Part shown: piece by piece, positions 30,311-42,748 of the stretch
How positions within the stretch are numbered: the first letter of the stretch is position 1
Layout of the letters: each line of letters begins with the position of its first letter
Assembly: GCF_027942865.1 (NCBI RefSeq)
Contig: NC_134527.1
Span: 4,504,976-4,568,975 of the forward strand
Reading direction: 5' to 3'
Length of the DNA: 64,000 nucleotides
From: Odontesthes bonariensis
Lineage: Eukaryota; Chordata; Actinopteri; Atheriniformes; Atherinopsidae
Made by a program: the position numbers and the translations under genes
Notes under the pieces: model-generated
Told to the model about the DNA's origin: nothing
Database searches by the model: none
What the model saw: only the letters and a program-made list of their open reading frames with translations

Positions 30311-30945
30311 AGGTGTGTAGCTGCAGACCGATCGGCGTCCACCATGCAGAGAGTCCACAGGGTGAAAAAAGTGGCCCGATTCTTTTACGTCATGTAGAAA
30401 ACTGGGCTCGTGTGCGTCACTTTCCAGTGGAAGACACCAGGATGCAGAAGGCTAGCAGACGGTGGCAGTGAGATGCTTTGGGGGAAGTCCTGCCCTTCAT
30501 TTGGATGCTACTCTGACACATAACATCCAACCGAACATCGTTGCTGACTGCAGGGACAGATCAACAGAGGAGCTTCTTTTCCTGCTAAGGCTGCCTTTCC
30601 ATCAGAGTATGAAACAGTTTGTTGTTCCAGGCACATTTTGGGCCACACTAATCGTAGCCTAGCATCACTAAAGCGTTGAAAATATGAATTCCTGCAGCTC
30701 CCTTCTTTTTTTTACGTGTGTTTGTGTCCAAAAAAATCGTCAAATAGTTCCTAGAGATCATAATCCCATCGAAGATCTGTGGGATGTCCCAAGTGAGATT
30801 CATGGAGGCAAAACCTTGCAACTTACGTACTTTTAATAAATCTGCTCCTGGCAGCTGGATGCCGGTTATGTCAGCGTAACTTAAGAGGTCTCGTTGGAGT
30901 TGTTCTGGCAGGAAAACAGGAATGTACCCAACAGTAGGAGCTTGG
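30311..30945. other. Intergenic after the half foldback
   Basis: A stretch with caccatgcagagagtccaca and other words that could belong to another mobile element. Nothing assigned. Confidence 0.3.
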
Positions 30946-30949
30946 TCAT

Positions 30950-31222
30950 ATCAAAACTAATTTATCTGTAGCACATTTCATGTCCAAAACAATTCAAAGT
31001 GCTTTAAATAAAATAAAAGCATTGCAGCAGGGAGTGTAAGAAGCATTAAAAATACATAAAAGAATATAAAGAGAAACAAATAAAATCATTTAAATGAATT
31101 TAAAAACAAGCAACAGTCCAGATAAGTTCAAAGATATCGTGCAGATTTCATGCATAGACACATGAGAACAGAAATGTTTTTAACCTGGATTTAAAAATGT
31201 CTCCATTTGGTGAAAGTTTAGT
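30950..31222 (-). repeat. L2-like LINE 3' end, reversed
   Basis: agcacatttcatgtccaaaa, aattcaaagtgctttaaata and tttaaaaatgtctccatttg. It matches 58024-58300, including the tail catgcatagacacatgagaa. Confidence 0.7.
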
Positions 31223-32560
31223 ACCAGGATGGCCTTTTGGTCTCGATCAGTTTGGAAAGAGATAGTTATTTTGGTTGCCGTGGAGTTTATCTCCAAAAGC
31301 AAATACAAACAATTCTCTGTCTCTCTCTGTTTACATGGACAAAGTGGAGTCAGAGAGCGGAAACACGTACAGCTGTTGCCAAAACATTGGTCTGGTCCAC
31401 TCAGTCCGAGGACCCTCCAGGGCTACATGAGAGAAATGGACAAAGAGACGTCTTTGGATGCCAACTATGTCTCATGTGCAGCCATAATGTGCACCAGAGA
31501 GCAGAGCCGGGACGCCTGTCTGCATCTGCAGAAGGGAAAGATCAGATGGCCCAATGTGCTCGTCCTGCAGCCCAACGCGCTGCACACCCTCACCAAAACA
31601 AAACTCTCACACAAAAGCTGCAGCCAACACTTCTACGCCCCCCATCAGTGAGCACAAAGAGGAGAAAAACGACAGGAGGGGCCCTGCACAAAGGTGCCCT
31701 GAGACCCCGGCCCTCGCTCCTCTTTTGTGCCGCATAAAGGCGAGGACCAGGAGCAGCTGCTGCTGGCTGCACGGGACATTTGAGACGGTCCCTTTCACTC
31801 CAAAACAAAGTCTGGAGCTGAAAGTGTGCAGGCTGCAGGGGGGGGGGGGGGGTGTATACAAAACGAAAGGCACACTTTGCCAGATCAGCATGGAGCCGAC
31901 TCCCCATTCAGGCTGCAGATCAGCAGCAGAGGGGGGGGGGGGGGGGGGGGGGGGTTAGAGTGGAGGAGGAAGCCTTTAAAGTTGATGTGAGTCACATCAG
32001 TCACAAAACAAAGGGGTCCCAGAGGTCTGCCATATGGGTGCAGGCACATCATCTGTTCAGGAATCGCCCAAAGAAAACCACCACCAGCCAATAGCAGCGC
32101 AGCTCTGCCCTCTGTGCTGCTCAGCAACAACAAAACTCTGCTTTCTGATTGGCTGCTGGCGAGCACAAACAACTCAGTGTCTCAATTAGCCGGGCAGGTA
32201 GGGAGGGCAGGATGGGAGGAGGATGATCCCTGTGTTGGACTGATTATTGTTAGAGGAAAAGAACAAATGGAACAGTTCACATGACTGTATGACATCATTC
32301 ACAGCCAGGTTTCTGATTTCTCCTCAGATATCTGTTGAAATGACTAAACTTCAAAAGGAACAAGTCAATGCAAAGAAACTATTTGCAGGTGGCTTCAAAC
32401 TCCAGATTAACCACGAATCTTTACCTTTCTGATGTGAGAATAGAAAGACAGATTCTTATGCTGCATATTTGGAGGAGGCTGGATGACTTTATATTTTTAA
32501 ACTGATTTTTAAACTGTTTTTTAAATTCTTAGATTGTTTTTAAAGTGTTTATAATTGTAT
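31223..32560. other. Intergenic with two long G-runs
   Basis: Mostly unique and GC-richer than its surroundings. It carries G-runs at about 31839-31853 and 31931-31954. Overlapping open frames of 134-166 codons (31229-31958) are in mutually exclusive frames and show no domain. A gene cannot be excluded, but I do not call one. Confidence 0.35.
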
Positions 32561-32599
32561 GAACATTTGTATTGCTTTATTATGTCTTGCTACTGGATG

Positions 32600-32626
32600 C
32601 TTGAATTTCCTTCGGGATCAATAAAG

Positions 32627-32707
<81 letters not shown>
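32600..32707 (+). repeat. Retrotransposon tail with (TATC)n microsatellite
   Basis: aatttccttcgggatcaata followed by about 19 TATC units. This is the typical 3' terminus of a fish non-LTR element with a simple-repeat tail; the family is not assigned. Confidence 0.85.
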
Positions 32708-34720
32708 GTTAATGACTGATGCAGCGGCACCACCGACGCATAAACGATGCATCTACATGTCAGGCTCCTCCTGATTCTCTGAGAAAAAGAGTCAAATATG
32801 TTTGATTATAATCTGAAATACAAGTTTTACTTTCCCCTGATGTCAGAGCACCAGCTACAGCAAACAGACCTGCACTGTTACAGCGCCCCCCAGAGGGATG
32901 ATATGCCATGTTTACATGCTACAGAAAATTAGTTTGGGGGAGAAAACAGATAAAAGAAACCCAGCACCATGACAGTTTGCCATAATGTATGAGCTGGGCA
33001 GCTGAATGAGCTGAGAAATAACAATACTGTCCTCAGTATGGCTTTGTATGAGTGCTTGTGAATCAGTTTCCTCTTGTAGCTGCTGAGTGTAGAGCTTATG
33101 TTTCAGTATCTACTTTAAATCAAGTTCTCCATGTAGAAGTCAGGCCCATAAATCAGAAGACTGCATGAACATAAATCCCACAGGATGAGATGTAAGATGG
33201 AAAATTACAAAAAAAAGAAAAATAAAAAAGCTTACATAGATCTTTATGTCCTTGAATTCTTTCTCTTGTATTTTTTACATTTCTTAAGATTGCAATTAAC
33301 AGTAATTTAAGTGAGGACCTCAGAGAGTCTGAGAATTCATTGATCTTCCTTTCATAAAACCTTCTTAAAAGGGCGTTGTGTGCACGTGTGTGTGTGTGTG
33401 TTTAAATTTATCAACATATTCCAAAAGTTAACCATAGCTGTCTACTTTAAACGGCATAAAGGAAAATAGAAATACCTGAAAAGCTGTTGAACGCTTGAAG
33501 AAATGCATTTCCAACTTTCCACTGTCCCGTTGAATTATTTGACGCCTCTTTTGTGCCCCCTGGCGGCGTCCTTCCGGTACTACAGGCGTCATCACACTGC
33601 TCTCCTCAGCCTGATGAACGCAGAGCAATAGCTCCCACTAGTGGTAGAGAGTGGTTCCTACGTCACAGCGCATCCTGAATCCAACTGTTGACATTATCAG
33701 GCTGCAAGGTTTCGACTAAACTTGTCTAAAGAATAAATTATTATAAAATTAAGATGTCTTTATCCAGTACAAGTAGTCAGGACTTTAAACAACACAAATA
33801 TCACTTCAAGCCAACCATCATACTTTTGATTCACTCAATTTTCTTTTATCCTTTTTGGAGTAAGTAATCACTGCATGGAAATGTGTATAACTGCCCATTG
33901 TTTTTGGTACAGCTCATTCTATTTGGTCATTATAGGTTCCTTTAAATTTGTATTTTTCTGCATTTTTGTTTGTTTTTTTTGTGAAAAAAACTAGCGGCAT
34001 GCTGTAATATGTCGTGTTGTTGTTCAACTAAGATTGTATTTACCTGATTCTCAGACTTGGAAGGGACCAGAGGTTTTTAATTACGTGCTGATATATGTAC
34101 CACTTTTAAATTTAAAAGTGGAAATGGTTTCCTTCTCTGTAAGCTAGCTAGCAGCGGGATGGTCACGTATAGAAACATCAATAACAGATGAACACCTTCC
34201 ATCTTTGACTTTCCAAAGAATTTGGATAGTTGGCGCTGATATTTAGAGAAACTATGTTTATAGTGACTGTGTGAAGTCTTCAGCCCCTTGACATCAGCAG
34301 GCACTGTTTTATGTGCGATAGTTTCCACACATTTTCACCTGATTATAACTGATCCTGGTGCCAAAACACTGACATCAGATCATTTCTGCTCCAAAACCTG
34401 GAACCACTGCTACAGAGGGCTGCAGCTCAGGAGGAGGAGCAGCCGTCTGTCCATTGGAAAGTTTGACTCCCGGCTTCCCCCGGAACACACGTCGAAGTAC
34501 AGTCAATTCACCTTTTACTAACTGTTGGAGGAACAATAATCCCTTAATTCCTAGGACATCAAATCCTGCCATTCTGTCAAAAAGCCTTGGAATCTCTTTG
34601 GTATGTAAAGTTCTTCTGGTGTCAGCAAATGGAAAAAAAAAACCTTGGAAACACCTTCATTTTGTCATTTAGTTGCTGTTCAACTTGCTGTTTTGTTGGT
34701 TTATGCATCACAACATGTTG
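32708..34720. other. Intergenic, mostly unique
   Basis: A short (GT)n near 33385-33402 and otherwise no recognised repeat or gene. The sequence cagcgccccccagagggatg near 32880 is a common fish low-complexity motif. Confidence 0.35.
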
Positions 34721-34727
34721 CTTAAGT

Positions 34728-35439
34728 TTACATTACATTACATTACGGTCATTCTGCAGACGCTTTTATCCAAAGCGACTCACAATAAGTGTGTTCCACA
34801 TCGGTAGGCAAAAGAACTTCAGGTCACAAATCATAAGTGCATTTCCTTCCAAAACCAAACAGCTAAGAGCATAACTAGTGCCAGAGTAAGTGCGGTAAGT
34901 TAGGGACCGAGACAAATGGGAAGACAATTTAGGAAACAAATAAGTGCGCAAGAAGCTGGGACGAAACAGGTGATGTATAACAGGAGCCTCCTCTGATGGG
35001 CAGCGACTCAGCTGTCCTGACATCAGTCGGGAGATCGTTCCACCATCGGGGTGTAGGGCTCGACCACAGCCTGGAGGTATGAAGGAGCTGCTCCTTCCAC
35101 TGCCCTGTAGGCCAGCACCAGAGTCTGAAACTGGACCTCAGCCTGGAGGCATGAAGGAGCTGCTCCTTCCACTGCCCTGTAGGCCAGCACCAGAGTCTGA
35201 AACTGGATGCTGCAGCTACAGGGAGCCGGTGTAGAGAGCGGAGAAGGGGAGTGGTGTGGGAGAACTCGGGGAGGTTGAACACCAGACGAGCAGCAGCTTT
35301 ATTAACCAGCTCCAGAGGTCTGATGGCAGAAGCCGGGGCGGAGGGAGGAGGGAGTTGCAGTCGTCCAGGCGGGAGATGACCAGAGCCTGGATGAGCACCT
35401 GCTGCCTTGGTGAGGAAGGGGCAAATCCTCCGGATGTTG
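34728..35439 (-). pseudogene. Rex/L2-like LINE 3' part, broken, with a 72-bp tandem duplication
   Basis: On minus, pieces of the reverse-transcriptase C-terminus are visible in shifting frames (ALVISRLDDCNSLL, FSHTTPLLRSLHRLPVAA, WWNDLPTDVR). The 3' end reads ttacattacattacggtcat and gcttttatccaaagcgactc on plus. Two copies of tgaaggagctgctccttcca (35080, 35152) mark a 72-base duplication. Frameshifts make it non-functional. Confidence 0.75.
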
Positions 35440-35754
35440 CACTGGAAAAAATCAAAGTCTTACCAAGACTAATTTCTAGTCAAAATATCTCATTAACTTA
35501 ATATAAGACACAACTGCCTAACAAGTTCCATTTCAGCCAGATATAGGGACTTGTTTTAATACAATACATCTGGAATATCTTGTTAAATGAAAAAGTCTTG
35601 AAAACAAATTGTTTTGAGTCACATATCATATGAAACCAGCTTTTTAAGCTAATTTCAAGATCACTTTTATCTCAAAAGTCCTAAATATCACATCTTATTT
35701 CAAGAAATCTTGACAAGCCGATTTTCACGAGTTCCATTGGCAGATTTTCCAGTG
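35440..35754 (-). mobile_element. CACTGGAAAAA MITE copy 5
   Basis: cactggaaaaaatcaaagtc to cagattttccagtg. It has a small internal deletion, and the right end lacks the tttttgcttatttc block. Confidence 0.8.
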
Positions 35755-36993
35755 TGTAGAGGAGGAATCGGCAGGAACGGGTCACTGATGCCATGTTTGC
35801 CGAGAACGACAGTCAGTCGTCCAGGGTCACACCCAGATTCCTCGCAGTGCGAGTTGGCCAGGTCTCTGAACGGGCAGTTTAGGAACCAAACCTACTTGGT
35901 TAGGTTTAGGAAAGGGTTGTGGTTGAGGATAAAAATGCACAGCTTCATGATACTGATCCACTGCTTTTCACTGGGTTACCTGGTGTCCTGAACTCTAAAA
36001 CTAAAGGGTCACCCGGCTGGTTGATGAGTGTTGCCAAGAGTCCTGGTGGTCTGCAAAGCCGTCGGACCGGCGCCACATGGAGCTGAGGTGCAGGAGCACC
36101 GGCCCGTCCGTGCTTTCAGTGTTTACTCACACTGCAGCGGACCTGAGGGCAGCTCAAACCCATCCATTTGTGACAGACAAATGAAAGAACTACAAAGAAC
36201 TACAGGCATTTAAACACTCAGTTTCATCGAATTCTGCGACTCTGCTGCCTTCCAGTCAGGTTTCGCTTGACTCGAAACAGAGTCAGACAAAGAATTTGGG
36301 CAAGCAGCAGCTTTTCTGTTCCAAGACTCTCACCGGGGGAAAAGCTGGAATCCTCCACTTAGATATTAAATCAGACTTGTTAGATCAGCATATGTGCAAG
36401 AAACAGAGGAATCCTCTCAGCCACCGCATGGGAAACAGTTGGAACAGACTCACAGCAAAGAAGGAAAGACTAATGAGAATCTTTAATCCGGATAGACAGA
36501 AATGGTCCAACATTCATTCCAATTTCAAACTGATGTGTTAAGTAAACAATTTGAACACTCGTGTTCCTCCCTTCATGTTGTTGCTTCTGTTGTTTTCTAT
36601 TTCCTCCTTTCTCCTCCACCATCTCTGTCCCAGGGTGCGCAGATCAGAGCAGACTGGAAGTCATTTCAGAAAGAAATTAACGCCGGAGCCTAATACTCTA
36701 ATGCTCCCACACTGCAAATTGGATTCATGCGCTTCACTGACTCCGAGTATCAGTTTGCAGCAGGACACAAAGCCTCCTGCAGCAGGCTGGAAACACTGCT
36801 GCACTCCCAGAGCTTTTACCAAACGAGGCACGTCCGGTTTTAGGTGAATTCCACGTGAAAAAACAACACATCAGTCTTCTTTTTTTAACTTTAATGCTGC
36901 ATCTCGCAGTGAAATATCCTCCCAAAATGAATCAATTTTGACAACAAAATCAGATTCACAAGGATAGCTTTGACAATAGCCAACAAATGCACA
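35755..36993. other. Intergenic, unique
   Basis: No repeat recognised. Several 60-98-codon frames without domains. Confidence 0.3.
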
Positions 36994-37401
36994 CACTGGA
37001 AAAAATGCCCCTCCAAAAATAAGTAAGAAAAACAACAAATAAAAGACGTTTTTGCTTGAAATAAGCAAAAAAATCTGCTAATGGAACTAGTGAAAATCAG
37101 CTTGTCAAGATTTCTTGAAATAAAATGTGATATTTAGGACTTTTGAGTTAAAAGTGATCTTGAAATTAGCTTAAAAACCTCTTCAAATGTAAAAAAAAAG
37201 CTTGTTTCATGTGAAATCCGACTCAAAACAATTTGTTTTCAAGACTTTTTCATTTAACAAGATATTCCAGATGTATTGTATTAAAACAAGTCCCTATATC
37301 TGGCTGAAATGGTGCTTGTTAGGCAGTTGTGTCTTATATTAAGTGTAATGAGATACTCAATGAGACAAATATACTTTGTAAGATTTAGATTTTTTCCAGT
37401 G
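36994..37401 (+). mobile_element. CACTGGAAAAA MITE copy 6 (most complete)
   Basis: cactggaaaaaatgcccctc to gattttttccagtg. Its intact joint ttttgagttaaaagtgatct reveals the insertion in copy 1. Confidence 0.85.
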
Positions 37402-37570
37402 TAGCTCTTAAGTGGAAAAGTGAACAACCCCCCCCACCCTCTCTTTGGCTTAGTGAACTGACCTCTTGTGTCCCTAACGAGAAAATAATCTAAAACAAAG
37501 ACCAGATAAATTTGAGGGAATATGAGGTAATCTGATCGGGCATCTGCACACAGCGGACACCAAAACCAGA
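37402..37570. other. Short intergenic spacer
   Basis: Unique DNA with a C-run. Nothing recognised. Confidence 0.3.
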
Positions 37571-37790
37571 TATAGCTGCTGACTAGAGAAACTATTTATA
37601 TTTTATTTGGCTTTTCTTTTATATTGCTCGTTTTTAAATTCATTTAGATTATTTTATTTGTTTCTCTTTACATTCTTTTATGTAATTTTAATGCTTCTTC
37701 CACTCCCTGCTGTAATGCTTTTATTTTATGTGAAGCACTTTGAATTGTTTTGTACATGAAATGTGCTACAAATAAATTTGATATATATTT
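37571..37790 (+). repeat. L2-like LINE 3' end
   Basis: gaagcactttgaattgtttt and gtacatgaaatgtgctacaa, the plus-strand form of the tail seen reversed at 30960 and 58050. Confidence 0.65.
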
Positions 37791-39480
37791 ATCTATGTAT
37801 TTTCACTATGTACTTCTCTTCATGTGTTTTATTATATTATTTATTATTATTATTTTTTATGTGCCTATTTTATGTTATTATCCTATTGTATTATAATTTG
37901 TATTTAAGTACATTTCTGTAGACATTTATACCAGTAATGGGAAATGGGGGGAGGGAGTTGGGGGGGGGGGGGCTTGGTTTGAAAATATGTTCACAATGAG
38001 TTATTCAAATACTTGTGGAAAAATCCAATAAACAAAAAAAATAATTAAATAAAATCAATCTTAATTGGGTGTGAGTCAGAGTCGGTTCAGATTTAGGACA
38101 GAAGATTGGACAAAGCGTTCCGGGACGTTGTCCACGGAGACGGTTCTGAGGTATTCAGGCTCTTGGCAGGTGAACCGTCGCTTTATTGCCAACTGTTACT
38201 GGCTAATTTCAGCTTATCACATCAAGTGCAGCTCGGTACCCCAGTTGGTGAATTAAAGCCAAATCTGGAACACAGTGGCATCGACGGGCCATTGCTTGGT
38301 TTGCTGGAACCTATCGCACATTGTTTCTCTGGTCCCTTACCTGTCATCCACACATATTCGAAGGTTTAGAGTCGGAGGCCTTCACTGCTCCCATTTACAG
38401 CCGTGTGAACTGATTCAACTCAGATGGCGAACAGTTTTATTCCAGCAGCCCATTAAACCCATTACTCATGCAAGCTTTGACTTAAAAATATAAAGAAGAA
38501 GAAAATAAATGATCTCGCATGCTGAACCGTTGAGCCGCTCAAGATCAACACTGGATAGATTCCCTCTCTGCAACAAGCCTAGGAAAACATTTTAAGGCGA
38601 ACAAAGCCATCAGTGTCATTTTTTCGGCCCTTCTTTAAGTGATGAACTTATGAAACTGGAACTAAAAGCATTAACGCTTTTTCACTGCTCCACACGTAAA
38701 ATCCGACAGTACAGGATCCTTATTGTTTTTTAATTGAAACCAGTGATTCCTCACCTTTTTTTGGGGGGGGCCTGCAGCAGGAAAACTCTTAAAAGTTCTG
38801 TTCCCTTTTTACTTCCATAAAAAAGGTGTGAAAAACCTTCGGGCTTCCATACATCTGGCTGTCAGATGTTACTGATAGCTGTGCTAAACGCTGACTCGGA
38901 CAGGGAGAACAACCTGGAACTGTGTGTTTAGCTAGTCGAGTTAATGTGTTAGTGTGTGGAACAGTAGAAAATTTAAAAAAAAAAAGGTATAAACCATTAT
39001 TAATTGAAAATTATAAAACTATAGTATGATTGATGGACATTGTTTAGCTTTAAATCTTCTGTCATGTTCAGATGTTTTTTGTAAAGTTGTAAAATATCGG
39101 CTGCAGTTGTGTTTGCTAGTCTTGTTTTCTTGGAATCATATATAACGTGTGTAATAGGGCTAGGCACAATAAGTTTCTTTTTACTTCAGCCTAGACCCTT
39201 TTGGTCATTACATAATCAAAGAAATTGATTGATGTTTATATTTTATTATGTATTATAATGACCAAATAAAATATATGGGTAAAAACCTTTGCCAGAAACA
39301 CATATAAACACATATAAACAGGGGCGGACTGGGGAGGAAAAGTGGCCTTGAAAACCATCCGTAAATTAACTCGTTATCTCGAGAAAACCATCAAAAAAAA
39401 GTTTATACGTACCACGTCCGCTCTGGGCTTCCGTACAGTGCAAAATAAAACTGGATAAACTTCTTTGACAGTGCATCATC
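37791..39480. other. Intergenic, unique with a G-run
   Basis: AT-rich DNA, a G-run at about 37960-37972, another at 38763-38770. No gene recognised. Confidence 0.35.
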
Positions 39481-39760
39481 ACTTCTTCAACTTCATCTTT
39501 ATCTTTATTGTCCCCTGGAGGGAAATTTGTTGTGCAGGCAGATAAAAACATTAAAAACTTACAGACATTGAAACACAATCACGTACAGGGGCAACACTGG
39601 AAAGGGGGGGTAAAAGCACTATAGGACCATAAAACATGAGGGGCAACTATTTAAAATTCTGGTTTAGCTGGCTGATGGCTTGTGGTACAAATGAGTTCTG
39701 TGGTGGGTTCGACTTCCTTCTAAAATCTATACACATGTCCTGAGATTCGACACCCGTGAT
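39481..39760 (-). repeat. Retrotransposon tail fragment, reversed
   Basis: ctttatctttattgtcccct and ggagggaaatttgttgtgca form the reversed version of a common fish LINE terminus. The upstream part (to about 39750) may belong to it. Confidence 0.45.
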
Positions 39761-40027
39761 TAATTAGAAACATGGGTAAAGCACGACTTAATTTCCTTCC
39801 AGTGCACGTTCATTTGCAGAATAAACTCGAGTGCAATGATGTGCGCAGCGCCACCAGACTGTTTCGTCCTCACTGGACATCGTTGTGGCTCCAGTTTTAA
39901 CATCGGGGCCATCTGGACTGCGTGATTGAGGATCCTGCATCTGGGTCTCAGGTGTGATCTTTGGTGCCCCCTGTTGGTGGGTGGGAGCAGGGACCTCTGG
40001 TCTGAGCCACTGCACCCTGGCCACAAA

Positions 40028-41014
40028 CAGAGGTAGAGTAGCCAAAACTTGTTCTCAAGTAAAAGTAAAAAGTAGTCATCCAAATAATTACTTGAGTAAG
40101 AGTAAAAAAGTGCTCGGTGAAAAAACTCCTCAAGTACTGAGTAACTGTTGAGTAACGTCTGATTTATTTGTTAACACAAGCATTCAATCAGACAGACAAA
40201 AATACTAAATAATCATCTTTAGGCAAATTAGAGTTCATCCAATTGATAAAATAAATTGAAATCAATTAATTAATTACAAAATAGCTTAAATTAAAATAAT
40301 CCAGGTAAATTCAAGTACTTCAATAAAAAATAAAAGAGACTTAGGAAATGTTTAAAACATATGTAACCCATATGTAACCTAAAAAACAAACATTCACCTA
40401 TCCATGGGGGGAAAAACGAGTTTAGGAAACTTAGCGCTACATGTTTCCTCAAGTTAGATGTTGAGTTTCTGCTGAAATGTGCGTTTGTTTTGGTTGACAC
40501 AGAAGACACATAATGTAGCTGCTGTTTCTCACTCTTTGTAAGGTAAACATGCTTTCAGTATGAGGCCTCGTCTGCGTCTTCATTTCCCACCGTTGGTTCT
40601 GACATTTTTCATCTGTTTCTTTGTTTGTTTGCTACGACTGCTAATGCTAAAGCTAACCCGTCCCGCCGCTGAGATCGAGTACGGTCACGTGACCAGACTG
40701 CACGGCTGCGTCTGATTGGTGGAACACAGTCAGGTGGTAGAGCCTTTGGCGGAAGTCTCTCTCTCTGTCAGAATAAAACATTAAAATGAGGCGTACGCGG
40801 GGGGATAAAAATAATGAGGCGTAGAATACCAAAGAGGTAAGAAGAAAAGTAACCAGCTCATTGTAGCCTAATGTAGCGGAGTAAGAGGACAGTTTCTGCT
40901 GCACACATCTACTCAAGTAAAAGTAAAAAGTATAGAGATTTAAAACTACTCCTAGAAGTATAATGTTTTCAAAAACTTACTCAAGTAAATGTAACTCGTT
41001 ACTACCCACCTCTG
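40028..41014. mobile_element. hAT-type non-autonomous element with exact 8-bp duplication
   Basis: It begins cagaggtagagtagccaaaa and ends actacccacctctg, flanked by gccacaaa at 40020-40027 and 41015-41022 (identical). The subterminal parts hold caagtaaaagtaaaaagta in direct and related form. 987 bases, with no transposase frame. Confidence 0.85.
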
Positions 41015-41199
41015 GCCACAAAAACATAGTTAATTACCTGAAAAGATGAAATCTGTGGCGCTCTTAATCTCTTGAATCAGATTTAGTTGTAGCTGTGAAA
41101 ACAGTTAATTTGTTGGAAGAAAAATGCGACTCACAGATAAGACGCCAGTGAATAAATGAATTTAGTCTATTTTGAGGCCTAATTTCATATTTCAGGATC

Positions 41200-41650
41200 G
41201 ACCTCGTGAGACGAGCCATCTTTGTTGTGTTTCTCTAAAAAATAATCAGGTGACGACCTTTTACGGGACCAGCGAACGATCCCTCCGCTCACATTAAACC
41301 ATGAAAGTCAAAGAGTGGATTTTACAAGCTTTTGGCAGCTCGGCCGTGATTTGCAGGCATGACGGACACATTACGAACAGCGACTGCATCGCTGCACTTC
41401 CCCTCAGAGCTCCTTAAACAATTTCCCCTCAGCTCATTTTTAACCTGCCACACAGCCGTCATCATTTAGTCCCATAATTCCCCAAATTCACGCATAATCA
41501 AACAAATTAGCCTTTATGCTAATTTCTTATGACTCAATTATGTTAAAAGCCCGGCTTGAATGACAGTCATAATTACAGCCATAATGCTGGCGGAGATATT
41601 ACCAGCGAATAACACGGTAATGGATATCAAAGGAGCAGGCTTCATCTGCC
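41200..41650. promoter_or_regulatory. Candidate conserved non-coding element
   Basis: A unique, repeat-free stretch dense in homeodomain-like ATTA/TAAT cores (cataatcaaacaaattagcc, tgacagtcataattacagcc) within moderate GC. Composition and position in the gene-poor flank of gadd45g resemble developmental enhancers. No alignment was made, so this is a guess. Confidence 0.25.
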
Positions 41651-42119
41651 GCACAGAGACGCTGCTGAGTGGGTTCGCCGGAGTAAATAAACTCTGATGG
41701 GTTTTCACTGATGAGCTGTTTTTGGTTTACAGCCCTGCTGAGACTCCACAGAGGTCAGAGCAGCACACTGACAGATGGAGAGGATTGACTGGATTTCTGC
41801 CCTTTATTTTCCATCTATCCCGCTCAGAGTTCACATTGGTTCATATTGGTATAAAGTTACAGATTTTAAGGAAAAATATATCTCTCATTATCTGGATGCA
41901 TGCGTGTGAGTTCTGTTTGCTTCACATCCCTTTAGTACAGGTTTACTTCGAACCATCTGCTGGCCCTGAGTGGATTACATCCCGAGTACTCTCCCAGTTC
42001 AAAGCACGGTCGAAGTACCCCGATGTGTTCTGCATCTGGGGGGAATTCTGTGGGCTCAGGGCGGCCTTCAGTATCCACTGAACTCCAGACAGGTGAGACG
42101 GCAAAGGAGAGAACGCAAC
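41651..42119. other. Intergenic, unique
   Basis: Open frames at 41722-42081 and 41970-42290 have no domain; the latter runs into a MITE. Nothing called. Confidence 0.3.
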
Positions 42120-42748
42120 GGATTTTCATACTTGCATACTACATACTACATACTACATACTTGCATACTACATACTTCCATACTCATCGAACAGCATGCA
42201 GACAGTTTGCAGAGCGTTTACCCACAATGCATTTCGCTCCTGCCCGAGCCGAAATCAGCCGGCCTGAAGCTGATTTCTCTTAAGCTCTAAACTCTGTAAA
42301 CTTTAGCAACATTTGAAACATTTTCAGGTGAGAAAGTAGTCGTTTAGATCCCCAACGTGTTGAAAACCTGCCAAAATACCGGCTATTTACAATTTTGTTC
42401 CCACGAATTCGGCGCTACTAAAGCTAGCCGCAGTGAGCTAACGCACTTCCTGTTATCTTCACAAAATAAAATACCCGTTGCCTTTTATCATAGGGAAAGC
42501 CATTACGATACAATTGGTGCTTTTTTGTTTTGAAAACAGGAAGTGAACCTACCCTCGTTGTAGCTAGCTTGAAACTGCCGTTTTGACAGGAAATGACAAT
42601 CGGCGACGTCACGTTACGTTGCATCTTGGGTAGTTTGAGTATGAGTAGTAACCTCATGATGCATACCCAACATTTCGGCGAATCTAGTTTGCATCCGGGA
42701 AAAAAGTCAGTATGAGTAGTGGGAGTAGTATGAGTAGTATGCGGTTTC
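42120..42748 (+). mobile_element. TTCGAACACAG MITE, nearly full copy
   Basis: It has a short CATACTA/CATACTT run at its left end, the shared body (cccacaatgcatttcgctcc, cgaattcggcgctactaaag, tttgagtatgagtagtaacc) and the right end gcggtttcgaacacag. The left TTCGAA terminus is missing. Confidence 0.8.

Noticed and set aside
31229..31958. Coding gene in overlapping 134-166-codon frames
   Set aside because: The frames exclude one another, show no domain and are partly driven by G-runs and GC composition.
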